DNA of 64,000 nt from Clostridia bacterium. GTDB taxonomy: Bacteria > Bacillota > Clostridia > Oscillospirales > CAG-272. Shown here in pieces: positions 40,750 through 49,216 of this stretch. Under the pieces are notes generated by a model, which saw only the letters and a list, made by a program, of their open reading frames with translations, searched no databases and was not told where the DNA came from. The translations under genes and the position numbers were made by a program. The stretch spans positions 1 through 64,000 of the forward strand of contig JAFTKK010000040.1 of NCBI GenBank assembly GCA_017453325.1, given 5' to 3'. Position 1 is the first letter of the stretch. Each line of letters begins with the position of its first letter.

Positions 40750-42918
40750 TTACTGTTTTACAAAATGCCACATAATGCCGTATTGCTCCTCTTTGTCGGT
40801 GCAGACGGTCAGGCCACGGCGCAGCTCCTCGCCCGTGTAGGTTTTACCCGAAAGACGGTCAAGATAGCTTGCGTTTTTCTCGGCACGGGTGAGCTTTAAC
40901 CGAAAGCTGCGCGGCTTTTTCTCGCCCTCGTTTTGCAGGAAGCTGAGCAGCAGCTCGTTTTGATCCTTGCTCGCGTAGTAATAGGCGCTGACGCCGTTTG
41001 TTTCAAAGGGATTCAGCAGGCGATAAAGATCACCCTCGAAGATCAGCCTTTCATAGCCGCGGTACTCCTCTACCTGGCGACGCAGCGCGTCTTTCACCGT
41101 ATCACTTGCCTGCATAATATTGAACTCATAACCGAGCGCGCCCTGCAAAGCAACGCGGAAACGGTAGTCAAGCCAGCGCGGATTTTTGCACTCGGCAAGC
41201 TTGGCCACGTGGCAGCTCATCACAGAGGCGGGGTAGCCAAAGCTGCTGCCGTACTGGATATACACGCGGTTTTTCGGGCGCGTCTGGTCACTTGTCCAGA
41301 TCTGTGTGCTGTACTTCATCATGCCAAGATCGAAGCGACCGCCGCCACCGCTGCAATTTTCGATCATGGCATTGGGGTATCGCTGACAGAAGCACGTGAA
41401 AAGATCATACACACCAAGCATATAGCGGTACGCGGCCTCACCTTGCTGCTGCGGCGACAGGGCGGTAGAATAGGCATAATCAAAATTGCGGTTCATATCC
41501 CATTTGAAATAATCGATGGCGACCCCGTCAAAGGTTTTGGCAAAGGCATCCTTCAAATAGTCCCGCACGGCAGGATTGCCCATATCCAGCACCAACTGCT
41601 TTCGTGAGAGCATAGGCTCGTAATCGGGGGCGGCAAGCACCCACTCGGGATGGGCGCGATAAAGTGCGCTGTCGGGATTGACCATTTCGGGCTCGATCCA
41701 GATACCGAATTTGATGCCCGTTTGACGGACCTCCTCGACAAAGGCGGCAAGCCCACTCGGAAACCTGGACTTGTTTTCAAACCAGTCACCAAGTCCTGCG
41801 GCGTCTGAGGTGCGCGCACCGAACCAACCGTCGTCCATCACGAGCATATCCATACCGCACGCGACGGCCTCCTTGGCAAAATCCACCATCAGCTTGGCAT
41901 CAATATCAAAGTGAAAGGCCTCCCAGGAATTGAGCACCACGGGACGCTGCGGAAAGACATCCCGGGGCAGGATGTGGCTGCGCACGAAATCGTGCATATT
42001 GCGCGAGACCTGTCCCACGCCCTTGGCGCTATAGGTCATCACCGCCTCGGGAGACGAAAAGCGCTCACCCGCCTTTAAAAGATAAGTGAAGTTTTCTGCG
42101 CCAAGACCCACAAGTACGCGCGTAGTGCCGTTCAGCGAAAGCTCGACCTCGTCAAGGAAGTTGCCGCTATAGATAAAATTGAAGCCGTAAGCCTCGCCAT
42201 GCTCCTCGGTGGCCTTTCTCTCACACAGCAACAGGCAGGGATTATAATGATGGCTGCTGGCACCGCGACGGCTTTGCACACGCTGATTGCCGTGCATAAC
42301 GGGGGTACGCTGATAATTGCGCTCGCACTTATGGCCGCCCCAAAAGCTGATCATATCGAGATCGTCACGCGGGATATCGAGCGCGAGAGACATACATTTT
42401 TCAATGCTCACATCCCCCTCGCTCCTGTTTTCAAGCACAAAATGGCGGGAAATGACGTCGCTTTCGGGAAACACGGTATAATAAAGGTAAAGACGGCAAC
42501 AGAGCACCTCGTCCTCAAGACAGAGCTCAAGCGTTTGGGTATTTTCATCGGCAGAGGCAAACGGAAGTCCTTGGATCTCGCACCGTCCCGCCAGCTTGCG
42601 AGCCGAACGGTAGGTAAAGTGCGTGGCCGCCGCACCGCTCGCAAGTCGGCGCAGCTTAAGAGCTGTGGCGCGCATATCACCACTGCCGAAAAGCGGAAAC
42701 TCCACACTGGTGACATCGGGCAAAAAATCATACCCGTGTGCCGCGTAATAAGGGGCAAAGGAAAGGGCTTGGGTATGGGAAGAAAGCACGGGAGACTTGA
42801 CCCGCTTTCCGTAATACAGATGCACGGGGTATTTCCCCTCATGGAGCCCCAGTACATACACGGTGTTTTTGGTTCTGAGATAAAAATATCCGTTTTTGCG
42901 ATCCATTGAAATTGCCAT
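40750..42918 (-). CDS. GH36 alpha-galactosidase
   Basis: This 722-residue intracellular GH36 enzyme removes terminal alpha-galactose from raffinose-family sugars, galactinol or similar. It has the N-terminal beta-sandwich (about 1-300), the barrel with MLVMDDGWFG, nucleophile motif YFKWDMNR, ENCSGGGGRFD and WTSDQT with the acid/base Asp, and a C-terminal beta domain. The start at 42918 follows GGGGGAT. It has no signal peptide. It stands alone with its own promoter (42976-43005); two direct repeats 21 bp apart lie beside the -35 box. Confidence 0.95.
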   Translation of the reverse strand: MAISMDRKNGYFYLRTKNTVYVLGLHEGKYPVHLYYGKRVKSPVLSSHTQALSFAPYYAAHGYDFLPDVTSVEFPLFGSGDMRATALKLRRLASGAAATHFTYRSARKLAGRCEIQGLPFASADENTQTLELCLEDEVLCCRLYLYYTVFPESDVISRHFVLENRSEGDVSIEKCMSLALDIPRDDLDMISFWGGHKCERNYQRTPVMHGNQRVQSRRGASSHHYNPCLLLCERKATEEHGEAYGFNFIYSGNFLDEVELSLNGTTRVLVGLGAENFTYLLKAGERFSSPEAVMTYSAKGVGQVSRNMHDFVRSHILPRDVFPQRPVVLNSWEAFHFDIDAKLMVDFAKEAVACGMDMLVMDDGWFGARTSDAAGLGDWFENKSRFPSGLAAFVEEVRQTGIKFGIWIEPEMVNPDSALYRAHPEWVLAAPDYEPMLSRKQLVLDMGNPAVRDYLKDAFAKTFDGVAIDYFKWDMNRNFDYAYSTALSPQQQGEAAYRYMLGVYDLFTCFCQRYPNAMIENCSGGGGRFDLGMMKYSTQIWTSDQTRPKNRVYIQYGSSFGYPASVMSCHVAKLAECKNPRWLDYRFRVALQGALGYEFNIMQASDTVKDALRRQVEEYRGYERLIFEGDLYRLLNPFETNGVSAYYYASKDQNELLLSFLQNEGEKKPRSFRLKLTRAEKNASYLDRLSGKTYTGEELRRGLTVCTDKEEQYGIMWHFVKQ

Positions 42919-42975
42919 ATGATCCCCCTTCCGACCTGGCCGATGCCTCGGCCGCGACGATGATCTCTTGATCCC

Positions 42976-43005
42976 ATTATAGTGGCGAAAACGGCGACTT
43001 GTCAA
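42976..43005 (-). promoter_or_regulatory. Sigma-A promoter of alpha-galactosidase with flanking repeats
   Basis: TTGACA (complement of 43000-43005) and TATAAT (complement of 42976-42981) are 18 bp apart. Upstream of the -35, CGATATTG (43009-43016) and CAATATTG (43030-43037) are direct repeats offset by 21 bp. Confidence 0.8.
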
Positions 43006-43044
43006 GTGCGATATTGCGTTTTTCAATAACAATATTGAGGAAAA

Positions 43045-43083
43045 TTAAAAAAGGCCTGCCGCAAATGCGGCAGGCCTTTTTTA
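43045..43083. terminator. Terminator of pfkA-ldh operon
   Basis: AAAAAAGGCCTGCCGC and GCGGCAGGCCTTTTTT flank an AAAT loop; it follows ldh on the minus strand. Confidence 0.95.
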
Positions 43084-43100
43084 ATTGCTGCTTTTGGTGC

Positions 43101-44039
43101 TTATTGGTAAGTGATCTGGTCGATGACGTTGCGCAGGCACTTAGCGCTATGCTGCAGCTTTTCCTCTTCCTCTTTCGTGAGCTTTGCGGGGATCTTGCCC
43201 TTAATGCCGTTCTCGTCTACGATGGAGAGAACCGAAAGGCAAACGTCGTCAACGCCGTACTCGCCGTGCATCATGGTAGAAACGGCAAGCGCGGTCTCGA
43301 TGCCGCTGAAGATGATCTTGCAGATATCCACAGCCGCGCAGGCTACTGCATAGAAGGTAGCGCCCTTACGCTTGATGATCTCGCCGCCGGACTTGCGAAC
43401 GTACTCCTCAACGGCTGCGTGGTCAATGGGATTGCCGGGATTGAGGTACTCCTGATACTCGTCCACATTGGTGGTGCAGATCGAAGCCTGAGACCACGGA
43501 ACAAAGGAGCTGTCACCGTGCTCGCCGAACACATAAGCGTGTACGTTCTGCTGGCTGATCTGGAAGTTGTTGGAGAGCCAGTAGCGCAGGCGGGCGGTAT
43601 CAAGGGTGTTGCCGGAGCCGATGATGCGATTTTCGGGGATGTTGGTAACCTTATGGAATACATAAGTCATAACGTCAACGGGGTTGCTGACGATCACGTA
43701 TACGGCGTCGGGCGCGTACTTGGTGATCTGGGGAGCAATGCTGCAGAGAATGTTGATGTTGGTCTGTGCAAGGTCAAGACGGGTCATGCCGGGCTTGCGT
43801 GCCATACCGGAGGTAATGACAACGATGTCGGAATCAGCCGCATCTGCATAGTCACCGGAGGTGATCTTCACGTCCTCACGGAAGAACAGACCGCCCTGTG
43901 CGATGTCGATTGCCTCGCCCTCGGCCTTCTCCGTTTTGATGTCGATGATCACGATCTCGTTGGCTACACCCTCCACTGCCAGAGTGTACGCGATGGTAGC
44001 GCCAACATTACCTGCACCGATAATTGTTACTTTTCTCAT
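43101..44039 (-). CDS. ldh: L-lactate dehydrogenase family protein (Arg at the substrate-specificity position)
   Basis: This 312-residue NAD-dependent 2-hydroxyacid dehydrogenase has GAGNVGATIAYTL at the NAD site, VSNPVDVMTY, GSGNTLDTARLRY and GEHGDSSF with the catalytic His. The mobile loop reads SGMARKPGMTR. Where classical L-LDH has Gln102 (as in QKPGETR), this has Arg, the residue that favours oxaloacetate in malate dehydrogenases. Its operon position 31 bp after pfkA suggests a role at the end of glycolysis. The annotation as lactate dehydrogenase is by overall likeness; malate dehydrogenase is possible. Confidence 0.85.
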   Translation of the reverse strand: MRKVTIIGAGNVGATIAYTLAVEGVANEIVIIDIKTEKAEGEAIDIAQGGLFFREDVKITSGDYADAADSDIVVITSGMARKPGMTRLDLAQTNINILCSIAPQITKYAPDAVYVIVSNPVDVMTYVFHKVTNIPENRIIGSGNTLDTARLRYWLSNNFQISQQNVHAYVFGEHGDSSFVPWSQASICTTNVDEYQEYLNPGNPIDHAAVEEYVRKSGGEIIKRKGATFYAVACAAVDICKIIFSGIETALAVSTMMHGEYGVDDVCLSVLSIVDENGIKGKIPAKLTKEEEEKLQHSAKCLRNVIDQITYQ

Positions 44040-44070
44040 GTTCCTTTTTCCTTTCGTGGTCTGTTTTCTA

Positions 44071-45147
44071 TTACTTACTGGTTTCGGCAACCATTTTGTA
44101 AACGGTGGACATTTCTTCGGCACGCTGTGCGGCAAGTGCCTTCATATCTGCGATCTCCTGTGCACTGAAGGCATCAAGATCGCCGGGCTTCAGCTTGTTT
44201 TTGTACATACGGTCTGCAATCAGCGCATAATTGATATCGAGCTCGGTGATCTTGCCGTCGATCTCGCAAATCACGATGTTGCTCTTGCCCTGCATCAGCA
44301 GCTCAACCGCACGCACACCCATTTCGGTGGCGGTAAAGCGGTCACGCAATGTGGGACTGCCGCCGCGCACCACGTGTGCCAGGCGCGCAAACTTGGTTTC
44401 CACACCGGTTTCGGCATCGATCTTTTTGGCGAGAACCTCACCGTATTTCTGACCGTTCTCGGTCAGCACGCCTTCGCTGACGATGACAAGGAAGCTACGC
44501 TTGCCCGCGCTGACCAGCGTGTTCATGCGGGTAAGAAACTCCTTCTCGTCAAAGGGGACCTCGGGAATAACCGCGGCAACGGCACCGGAGGCCAACGCCG
44601 TGAAGAGGGCGATCTGACCGCAGTCGCGACCCATGACCTCGACCACGTTGCAGCGCTTGTGAGATTCACACGTGTCACGCAGGCAGTCGATCATGTGCAT
44701 GGTGGTGTTCATGGCCGAATCAAAGCCGATGGTATAGTCGGTTGCGGTGATATCGTTATCAATCGTACAGGGAATGCCGATGGTGGGAATACCGCGGTTG
44801 GTGAGATCCGTAGCGCCGCGGAAGGTACCGTCACCGCCGAGTGCCACGATCGCATCGATCTGATGGCGGCGGCAGGTATCAATTGCCTTTTGCATACCCT
44901 CTTCGCTTTTAAATTCGGGGCAACGGTCGGAATAAAGCACCGTACCGCCGCGCGAAATAATATTAGAGACCGTTCTCGGGGTGAACGGTATCACGTTATC
45001 CTTAATCAATCCGGAATAGCCGCCGAGGATGCCCACGACCTCAACGCCCTCGTCAAGAGCCTTACGTGCCACGGCGCGGATTGCGGCATTCATGCCGGGA
45101 GCGTCACCGCCCGAGGTCAAGATACCGATCTTACGAAATTTTGCCAT
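44071..45147 (-). CDS. pfkA: ATP-dependent 6-phosphofructokinase
   Basis: This 358-residue PfkA has ILTSGGDAPGMNAAIR, GGDGTFRGA, TIDNDITATDYTIGFDSA with the catalytic Asp, and EVMGRDCG. Gly in GGDGT suggests ATP rather than pyrophosphate as phosphoryl donor. It commits fructose-6-phosphate to glycolysis. The ATG at 45147 follows AAAGGAA. It leads the pfkA-ldh operon from a consensus promoter at 45197-45225. Confidence 0.95.
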   Translation of the reverse strand: MAKFRKIGILTSGGDAPGMNAAIRAVARKALDEGVEVVGILGGYSGLIKDNVIPFTPRTVSNIISRGGTVLYSDRCPEFKSEEGMQKAIDTCRRHQIDAIVALGGDGTFRGATDLTNRGIPTIGIPCTIDNDITATDYTIGFDSAMNTTMHMIDCLRDTCESHKRCNVVEVMGRDCGQIALFTALASGAVAAVIPEVPFDEKEFLTRMNTLVSAGKRSFLVIVSEGVLTENGQKYGEVLAKKIDAETGVETKFARLAHVVRGGSPTLRDRFTATEMGVRAVELLMQGKSNIVICEIDGKITELDINYALIADRMYKNKLKPGDLDAFSAQEIADMKALAAQRAEEMSTVYKMVAETSK

Positions 45148-45196
45148 ATGTGTTCCTTTCTCGGATCTGCATTTTTGCAATCCAATCTCAGCTTAT

Positions 45197-45225
45197 ATTT
45201 TAATATATTATGTCACACTTGTCAA
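45197..45225 (-). promoter_or_regulatory. Sigma-A promoter of pfkA-ldh
   Basis: TTGACA (complement of 45220-45225) and TAAAAT (complement of 45197-45202) are 17 bp apart, 50 bp upstream of pfkA. Confidence 0.85.
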
Positions 45226-45244
45226 GCGTTGATTGATAAATTCT

Positions 45245-46522
45245 TCACAAATTTTTGGGGTTTTTGCGCAAAAACGCCAGCGCTTCGGAAATTGCGCGCA
45301 CCGATGAGACCTCCCGAATATAGGAACGGTCACGAAAGGCGCCGAGTGTGAAGCGGTGGCAAACGGTTTCGTGCCGATCGGCAATGGCCACAAAAACCGT
45401 ACCGACAGGGCTCTCCTCGGTGCCGCCGCCGGGGCCCGCATAGCCCGTGGTGGCGATGGCAACATCCGCATCAAAGGCGACAAGTGCACCGCGTGCCATA
45501 GCCTCTGCCACGGGTGCGCTGACGACGGTGTTCGCCTCAATGAGCGCGGGGTCCACACCCAAAATGCGTGTTTTTTCGCGCGTTTGATAGGTGACGGCAC
45601 CGCCCGCCACAACAGACGAGCACCCCGCCACGTCGGTCAGCTTTTTGGCGATGAGACCGCCCGTGCAGGATTCGGCCGTGGCGACCGACAGACCTCTTGC
45701 GGCGAGCTCGGCCACAAGCGCGTGCTCGGGTGCGGGCACATTGATGCCATACACATAGGCACCGATCGGCAAAGACATGAGACGCGCGACCATCCGATCG
45801 CAAAGGGCGGTGGCGTGCGCCTCGTCTGCGTCCCTTGCCGTGACGCGCAGCCTGACCTCACCCGTGGCACAATAGGGGGCCACGGTGGGATTTTTACTGT
45901 CGCGGAGCTCCTGTGGCAGGGCTGCCTCCACAGCGGATTCGCCCATACCGACGATATGCAGATTGCGGCTGACCAAAATGGCAGCGCAGCGCTTTTTTAG
46001 ATACGGCTCTACCTGCTCGCGAAACAGCGGCTCAAGCTCGCGGGGCGGGCCCGGCAGCATGACCACGACCTTGCCCTCCTCGTTTTCAAGCGCTAAGGCG
46101 GGGGCGGTGCCGTAATCGTTTGGGAAAACCACCGCGCCCTGTGGCATCATGGCTTGTTTTTTATTATTTTCGGTCATGGTGCGCCCCGTAGAGGCAAAAT
46201 ATGACTCAATGCGCGCAAGCGAGGGGGTATGCATATACATTTCGCGACCAAAAACTCCTGCCACCGTTTCCTTGGTGAGATCGTCATACGTGGGGCCGAG
46301 GCCGCCCGACATGATCACAAGATCGCTGCGCGAGAGCGCAGCCGTCACATCCTCACGAAGGCGTGCGGGGTTATCCCCCACCACGGCTTGACGGTAAACG
46401 CCGATGCCGAGAGTGGCAAGGCGACGGGAAAGATAGGCCGCATTGGTATTCACGATATCGCCGATCAGAAGCTCGGTGCCGACGCAAAGGATCTCGGCAC
46501 GCTCAAAGCAATTGTTATCCAT
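45245..46522 (-). CDS. cinA: CinA-like nicotinamide-nucleotide amidase, competence/damage-inducible protein A
   Basis: This 425-residue protein has an N-terminal MoCF-biosynthesis-like domain (ILCVGTELLIGDIVNTNA, SGGLGPTYDD, MLPGPPREL). The C-terminal PncC domain (ATAESCTGGLIAKKLTDVAG, TTGYAGPGGG) deamidates nicotinamide mononucleotide in NAD recycling. The two-domain length is standard for Firmicutes. The ATG at 46522 follows GAGGTG. In many Firmicutes cinA sits next to recA; here it does not. Confidence 0.95.
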   Translation of the reverse strand: MDNNCFERAEILCVGTELLIGDIVNTNAAYLSRRLATLGIGVYRQAVVGDNPARLREDVTAALSRSDLVIMSGGLGPTYDDLTKETVAGVFGREMYMHTPSLARIESYFASTGRTMTENNKKQAMMPQGAVVFPNDYGTAPALALENEEGKVVVMLPGPPRELEPLFREQVEPYLKKRCAAILVSRNLHIVGMGESAVEAALPQELRDSKNPTVAPYCATGEVRLRVTARDADEAHATALCDRMVARLMSLPIGAYVYGINVPAPEHALVAELAARGLSVATAESCTGGLIAKKLTDVAGCSSVVAGGAVTYQTREKTRILGVDPALIEANTVVSAPVAEAMARGALVAFDADVAIATTGYAGPGGGTEESPVGTVFVAIADRHETVCHRFTLGAFRDRSYIREVSSVRAISEALAFLRKNPKNL

Positions 46523-46597
46523 AATACACCTCATTTCAAAATGCTGTTATTATTGTAGCATAGATTTTGCCTTTTGGCGCACCGTAACGCGAAAAAC

Positions 46598-46626
46598 TTG
46601 AAATTTTTTCACGGGTGTGGTAGAAT
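46598..46626 (+). promoter_or_regulatory. Sigma-A promoter of PflA-like radical SAM gene
   Basis: TTGAAA 46598-46603, 17 bp, TAGAAT 46621-46626, 24 bp upstream of the ATG at 46650. Confidence 0.75.
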
Positions 46627-46649
46627 AAGGGCAGAAAGGGGGCGAAAAA

Positions 46650-47528
46650 ATGGCTGCTTGTATGCTTTGCCCGCGTCGGTGCGGCGCGGATCGCACAGCG
46701 CGGGAGACGGGCGCGTGCCACACGGGTGGCGATATTTTGATCGCGCGGGCTGCCCCGCATCACTTTGAGGAGCCCCCTATCAGCGGCACGCGCGGCTCGG
46801 GCACGGTGTTTTTTGCGGGCTGCTCGCTCGGTTGCATTTTTTGCCAGAACGCGTCCATCAGCCGCCACGCGGCGGGAAAGATCTATGACGAGGAGGAGCT
46901 GGCCGAGCTGCTTTTAGGGCTGGCCAAAAGCGGCGTACATAATCTAAATCTCGTGACCGCCACGCATTATACCGACCGCGTGGCGCGGGTCCTTGAAAAG
47001 ATCAAGCCGCAGCTGCAGATCCCCGTGGTGTGGAACAGCAGCGGCTATGAATCCCCCGAAACGCTACGGCTTTTAGAGGGTTTGGTGGATATTTATCTCC
47101 CCGATTTCAAATACGTTGACCCTGCACTTTCCAAAGCCTATTCGGGAGCGTCCGATTACGCAGACATCGCCATTACAGCCCTTTGGGAGATGCACAGACA
47201 GGTGGGCGCCGTGCGCTTTGATGAAAACGGGCTCCTTGTGCGCGGTGTCGTGGTACGGCATTTGGTGCTGCCCGGCTGCCGCGCCGATTCCGCAGCCGTG
47301 CTTGACACCGTGGCGGCTACTGTGCCCGCAGCTGACATACGCCTATCCCTGATGCGGCAGTACACCCCCGATTTTGCACCCCGTACCGCCCCTAAAAATT
47401 TATTGCGCCGCACAACCACCTTTGAATACGAGCAGGTGCTGAAGCACGCATTGGCCCTTGGATTTGAGGGCTTTACACAGGGAAAGGAAGCCGCAACGGC
47501 AGCCTTTACGCCCGATTTTGACGTATAA
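46650..47528 (+). CDS. PflA-like radical SAM protein (AmmeMemoRadiSam relative)
   Basis: This 292-residue radical SAM enzyme has an N-terminal CMLCPRRCGADR cluster, then the SAM cluster motif CSLGCIFCQN, barrel segments VVWNSSGYES and YLPDFKYVD, and HLVLPGC. It resembles the putative pyruvate-formate-lyase-activating-enzyme-like proteins (PF04055 plus a zinc-type N-terminus) of anaerobes; the substrate is unknown. It has its own promoter. Confidence 0.9.
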   Translation: MAACMLCPRRCGADRTARETGACHTGGDILIARAAPHHFEEPPISGTRGSGTVFFAGCSLGCIFCQNASISRHAAGKIYDEEELAELLLGLAKSGVHNLNLVTATHYTDRVARVLEKIKPQLQIPVVWNSSGYESPETLRLLEGLVDIYLPDFKYVDPALSKAYSGASDYADIAITALWEMHRQVGAVRFDENGLLVRGVVVRHLVLPGCRADSAAVLDTVAATVPAADIRLSLMRQYTPDFAPRTAPKNLLRRTTTFEYEQVLKHALALGFEGFTQGKEAATAAFTPDFDV

Positions 47529-47571
47529 TGCCGCGCACGCCGTGCATACTAAGCAAAAACGAGGTGATAGC

Positions 47572-47739
47572 ATGGCAGACAAGAAACAAAAGCCCGCAAA
47601 CGGGATGGAAAACAGCGGGATTGGCGTGGCGATGCTCGGCAATTTCAAGCCCGCTGAAAAGGACCGCGCGACGCGCGAAATTGCGCTGGCGGATTTTGAG
47701 CCAACCAACAAGCGACAAACAAACGAAGATCAAAATTAA
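47572..47739 (+). CDS. Small hydrophilic protein, 55 aa
   Basis: A short ORF with a strong GAGGTGATAG box directly upstream of ATG encodes a charged, probably disordered peptide (MADKKQKPANGMENSG and onward). It contains no Cys, no membrane segment and no known motif. It starts 43 bp after the radical SAM gene and ends just before a GC-rich hairpin, so it is probably the last gene of that transcript. I consider it more likely real than not because of the ribosome binding site and position. Confidence 0.5.
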   Translation: MADKKQKPANGMENSGIGVAMLGNFKPAEKDRATREIALADFEPTNKRQTNEDQN

Positions 47740-47784
47740 AAAGCCACCCGGGGCGCCGCAACGCGGCGCCGCGGGTGGCTTTTG
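47740..47784 (+). terminator. GC-rich hairpin after the small protein gene
   Basis: AAAAGCCACCCG and CGGGTGGCTTTT arms enclose a second stem GGCGCCGC/GCGGCGCC, followed by TTTTGC. It is also positioned to end the convergent LysR gene. Confidence 0.85.
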
Positions 47785-47790
47785 CAGGCC

Positions 47791-48669
47791 TCAGATAAGA
47801 GCTGCGGCCTTTTTTTCTTGCACAAAATCGCAAAGAAACGTGAAAAATTCCGACACCTCGTGCTTGGCGCCGCCCGTTTCCCGCTTTTGCAAAAGCAGAT
47901 TGCGGCGGCAATCCACATCGGTAATCGCGAGCAGGCGCACGTCGGGATCGCTGCAGCGCCCCCAGGAAAACTCGGGCCAGAAGCCAACACCCGCGTGTGC
48001 CGCGATCAGCTTTTTCACGGAGGCGGGATTGTCGCTCTCAAAGCCGACCTGCGGTGCAAAGCCCGCCTGCAAGCAAAAGCGATCGCAAATACCGCGGAAC
48101 TGGCGAGAACCGCCGAGACTGATAAAATTTTCCTCTGCCACGTCAGCGAGGGCAATCTCACTCCTGTTGCCGTAGCGTCCACCGTCCGACACGGCAAGAA
48201 AAATGTGTTCCTCCAGCATCATACCGCCCGCCGTGTGATCGGGATCGTATACGGGCGCGTTGGAAACGACAATATCGCAATCGGTCGCCTCCGCACTTTG
48301 CAAAAGCTTAAAATGCGTGGCGGGGTGGTTTTGCTGATAGGCGACGATCGCGTCCGTGACCAAAGAGGTGGCAGCCAGCACGTTTAAGCGAATGGTTGTT
48401 CTCTCCCCCTTGGCAAGCTCCTGCAGCTCGGCAGGCAAGTCCGCAAGCACCGACAGCGGCGCGCGCAATCTTTCCAGCAAATAAGCACCGTAGACTGTAA
48501 GGGTGAGCTGGCGACGCTCACGCTTGAACAGCAGCACGCCGAGCTCACGCTCAAGACGGCTGATGGCCTGCGAGAGTGCGGGCTGCGCCACGTGCAGACG
48601 CTCTGCGGTGCGGGTCATATGCAGGCTCTCGGCAACGGCGACAAAATACTGTAATTGTGTGAGTTCCAT
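47791..48669 (-). CDS. LysR-family transcriptional regulator
   Basis: This 292-residue LysR protein has the N-terminal HTH (LQYFVAVAESLHMTRTAERL, QPALSQAISRLERELG) and a periplasmic-binding-like effector domain (about 90-292). The ATG at 48669 follows TGGAGG. It is divergent from a SemiSWEET-like gene, with interleaved promoters in the 105-bp gap, so it probably controls that small membrane protein and itself. Confidence 0.93.
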   Translation of the reverse strand: MELTQLQYFVAVAESLHMTRTAERLHVAQPALSQAISRLERELGVLLFKRERRQLTLTVYGAYLLERLRAPLSVLADLPAELQELAKGERTTIRLNVLAATSLVTDAIVAYQQNHPATHFKLLQSAEATDCDIVVSNAPVYDPDHTAGGMMLEEHIFLAVSDGGRYGNRSEIALADVAEENFISLGGSRQFRGICDRFCLQAGFAPQVGFESDNPASVKKLIAAHAGVGFWPEFSWGRCSDPDVRLLAITDVDCRRNLLLQKRETGGAKHEVSEFFTFLCDFVQEKKAAALI

Positions 48670-48701
48670 AGATATAACCTCCAATTATCGTTTCTATAAT
48701 C

Positions 48702-48739
48702 ATTATATATTTGACATTATGATTTGTCAAGGTTATACT
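48702..48739. promoter_or_regulatory. Interleaved divergent promoters with LysR-type dyad
   Basis: Plus: TTGACA 48711-48716, 17 bp, TATACT 48734-48739. Minus: TTGACA (complement of 48725-48730), 17 bp, TATAAT (complement of 48702-48707). The two -35 boxes form the dyad TTGAC-N10-GTCAA, similar to the LysR T-N11-A pattern, so one bound dimer could block or choose both promoters. Confidence 0.85.
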
Positions 48740-48774
48740 GAAAATAAAGAAATAATTTTTTCGGAGGCGCACGA

Positions 48775-49089
48775 ATGAGCGAATTTTTAGAAACCGTGAT
48801 GCTGATCTGCTTCGGTCTTTCCTGGCCGGTGACCCTGCTGAAAAAGCTGCGTGCCAAAAACGCCAGCTCGACCAGTCTTGCTTTTATGATTTTGATCTTG
48901 GTGGGCTACGCGGCGGGCATTACCGCCAAGGTGATGACAACGGGCTGCAATTATGTATTTTACGTTTATATTTTTAACGTGCTGATGGTACTTGCCAATT
49001 TACTAACCACGCTCTACTTCCGCGCCAAGGCCGGACATGCGAAACGGAATGCACGCGGCAATGCACCGAATGCGCTATATGCCAAATAA
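48775..49089 (+). CDS. SemiSWEET/PQ-loop-like small membrane protein
   Basis: This 104-residue protein has three hydrophobic segments (about 5-22, 33-55, 61-85). After the first comes SWPVTLLKKLRAKNASSTSL, which matches the PQ-loop pattern with Val in place of Gln. SemiSWEETs are half-size sugar uniporters that work as dimers. The tail from about 88 on is basic and soluble. It has a GGAGG box and a near-consensus promoter shared with the divergent LysR gene. Confidence 0.75.
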   Translation: MSEFLETVMLICFGLSWPVTLLKKLRAKNASSTSLAFMILILVGYAAGITAKVMTTGCNYVFYVYIFNVLMVLANLLTTLYFRAKAGHAKRNARGNAPNALYAK

Positions 49090-49090
49090 C

Positions 49091-49136
49091 AAAAAGCGCA
49101 CCGCGCCCCAAACGGGGAGGCGGTGCGCTTTTTTGC
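49091..49136. terminator. Bidirectional terminator between SemiSWEET-like and cyclophilin genes
   Basis: AAAAAGCGCACCGC and GCGGTGCGCTTTTT arms, with inner CCCC/GGGG pairs, have T-runs on both strands. Confidence 0.93.
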
Positions 49137-49216
49137 TTTTCTAATTTTTATTTTTATATTTTCCAGTTTTGAATGCTTGCTTTTCCAAATCTCGAAAAAT
49201 ATCTTTTTGTTTTTTC

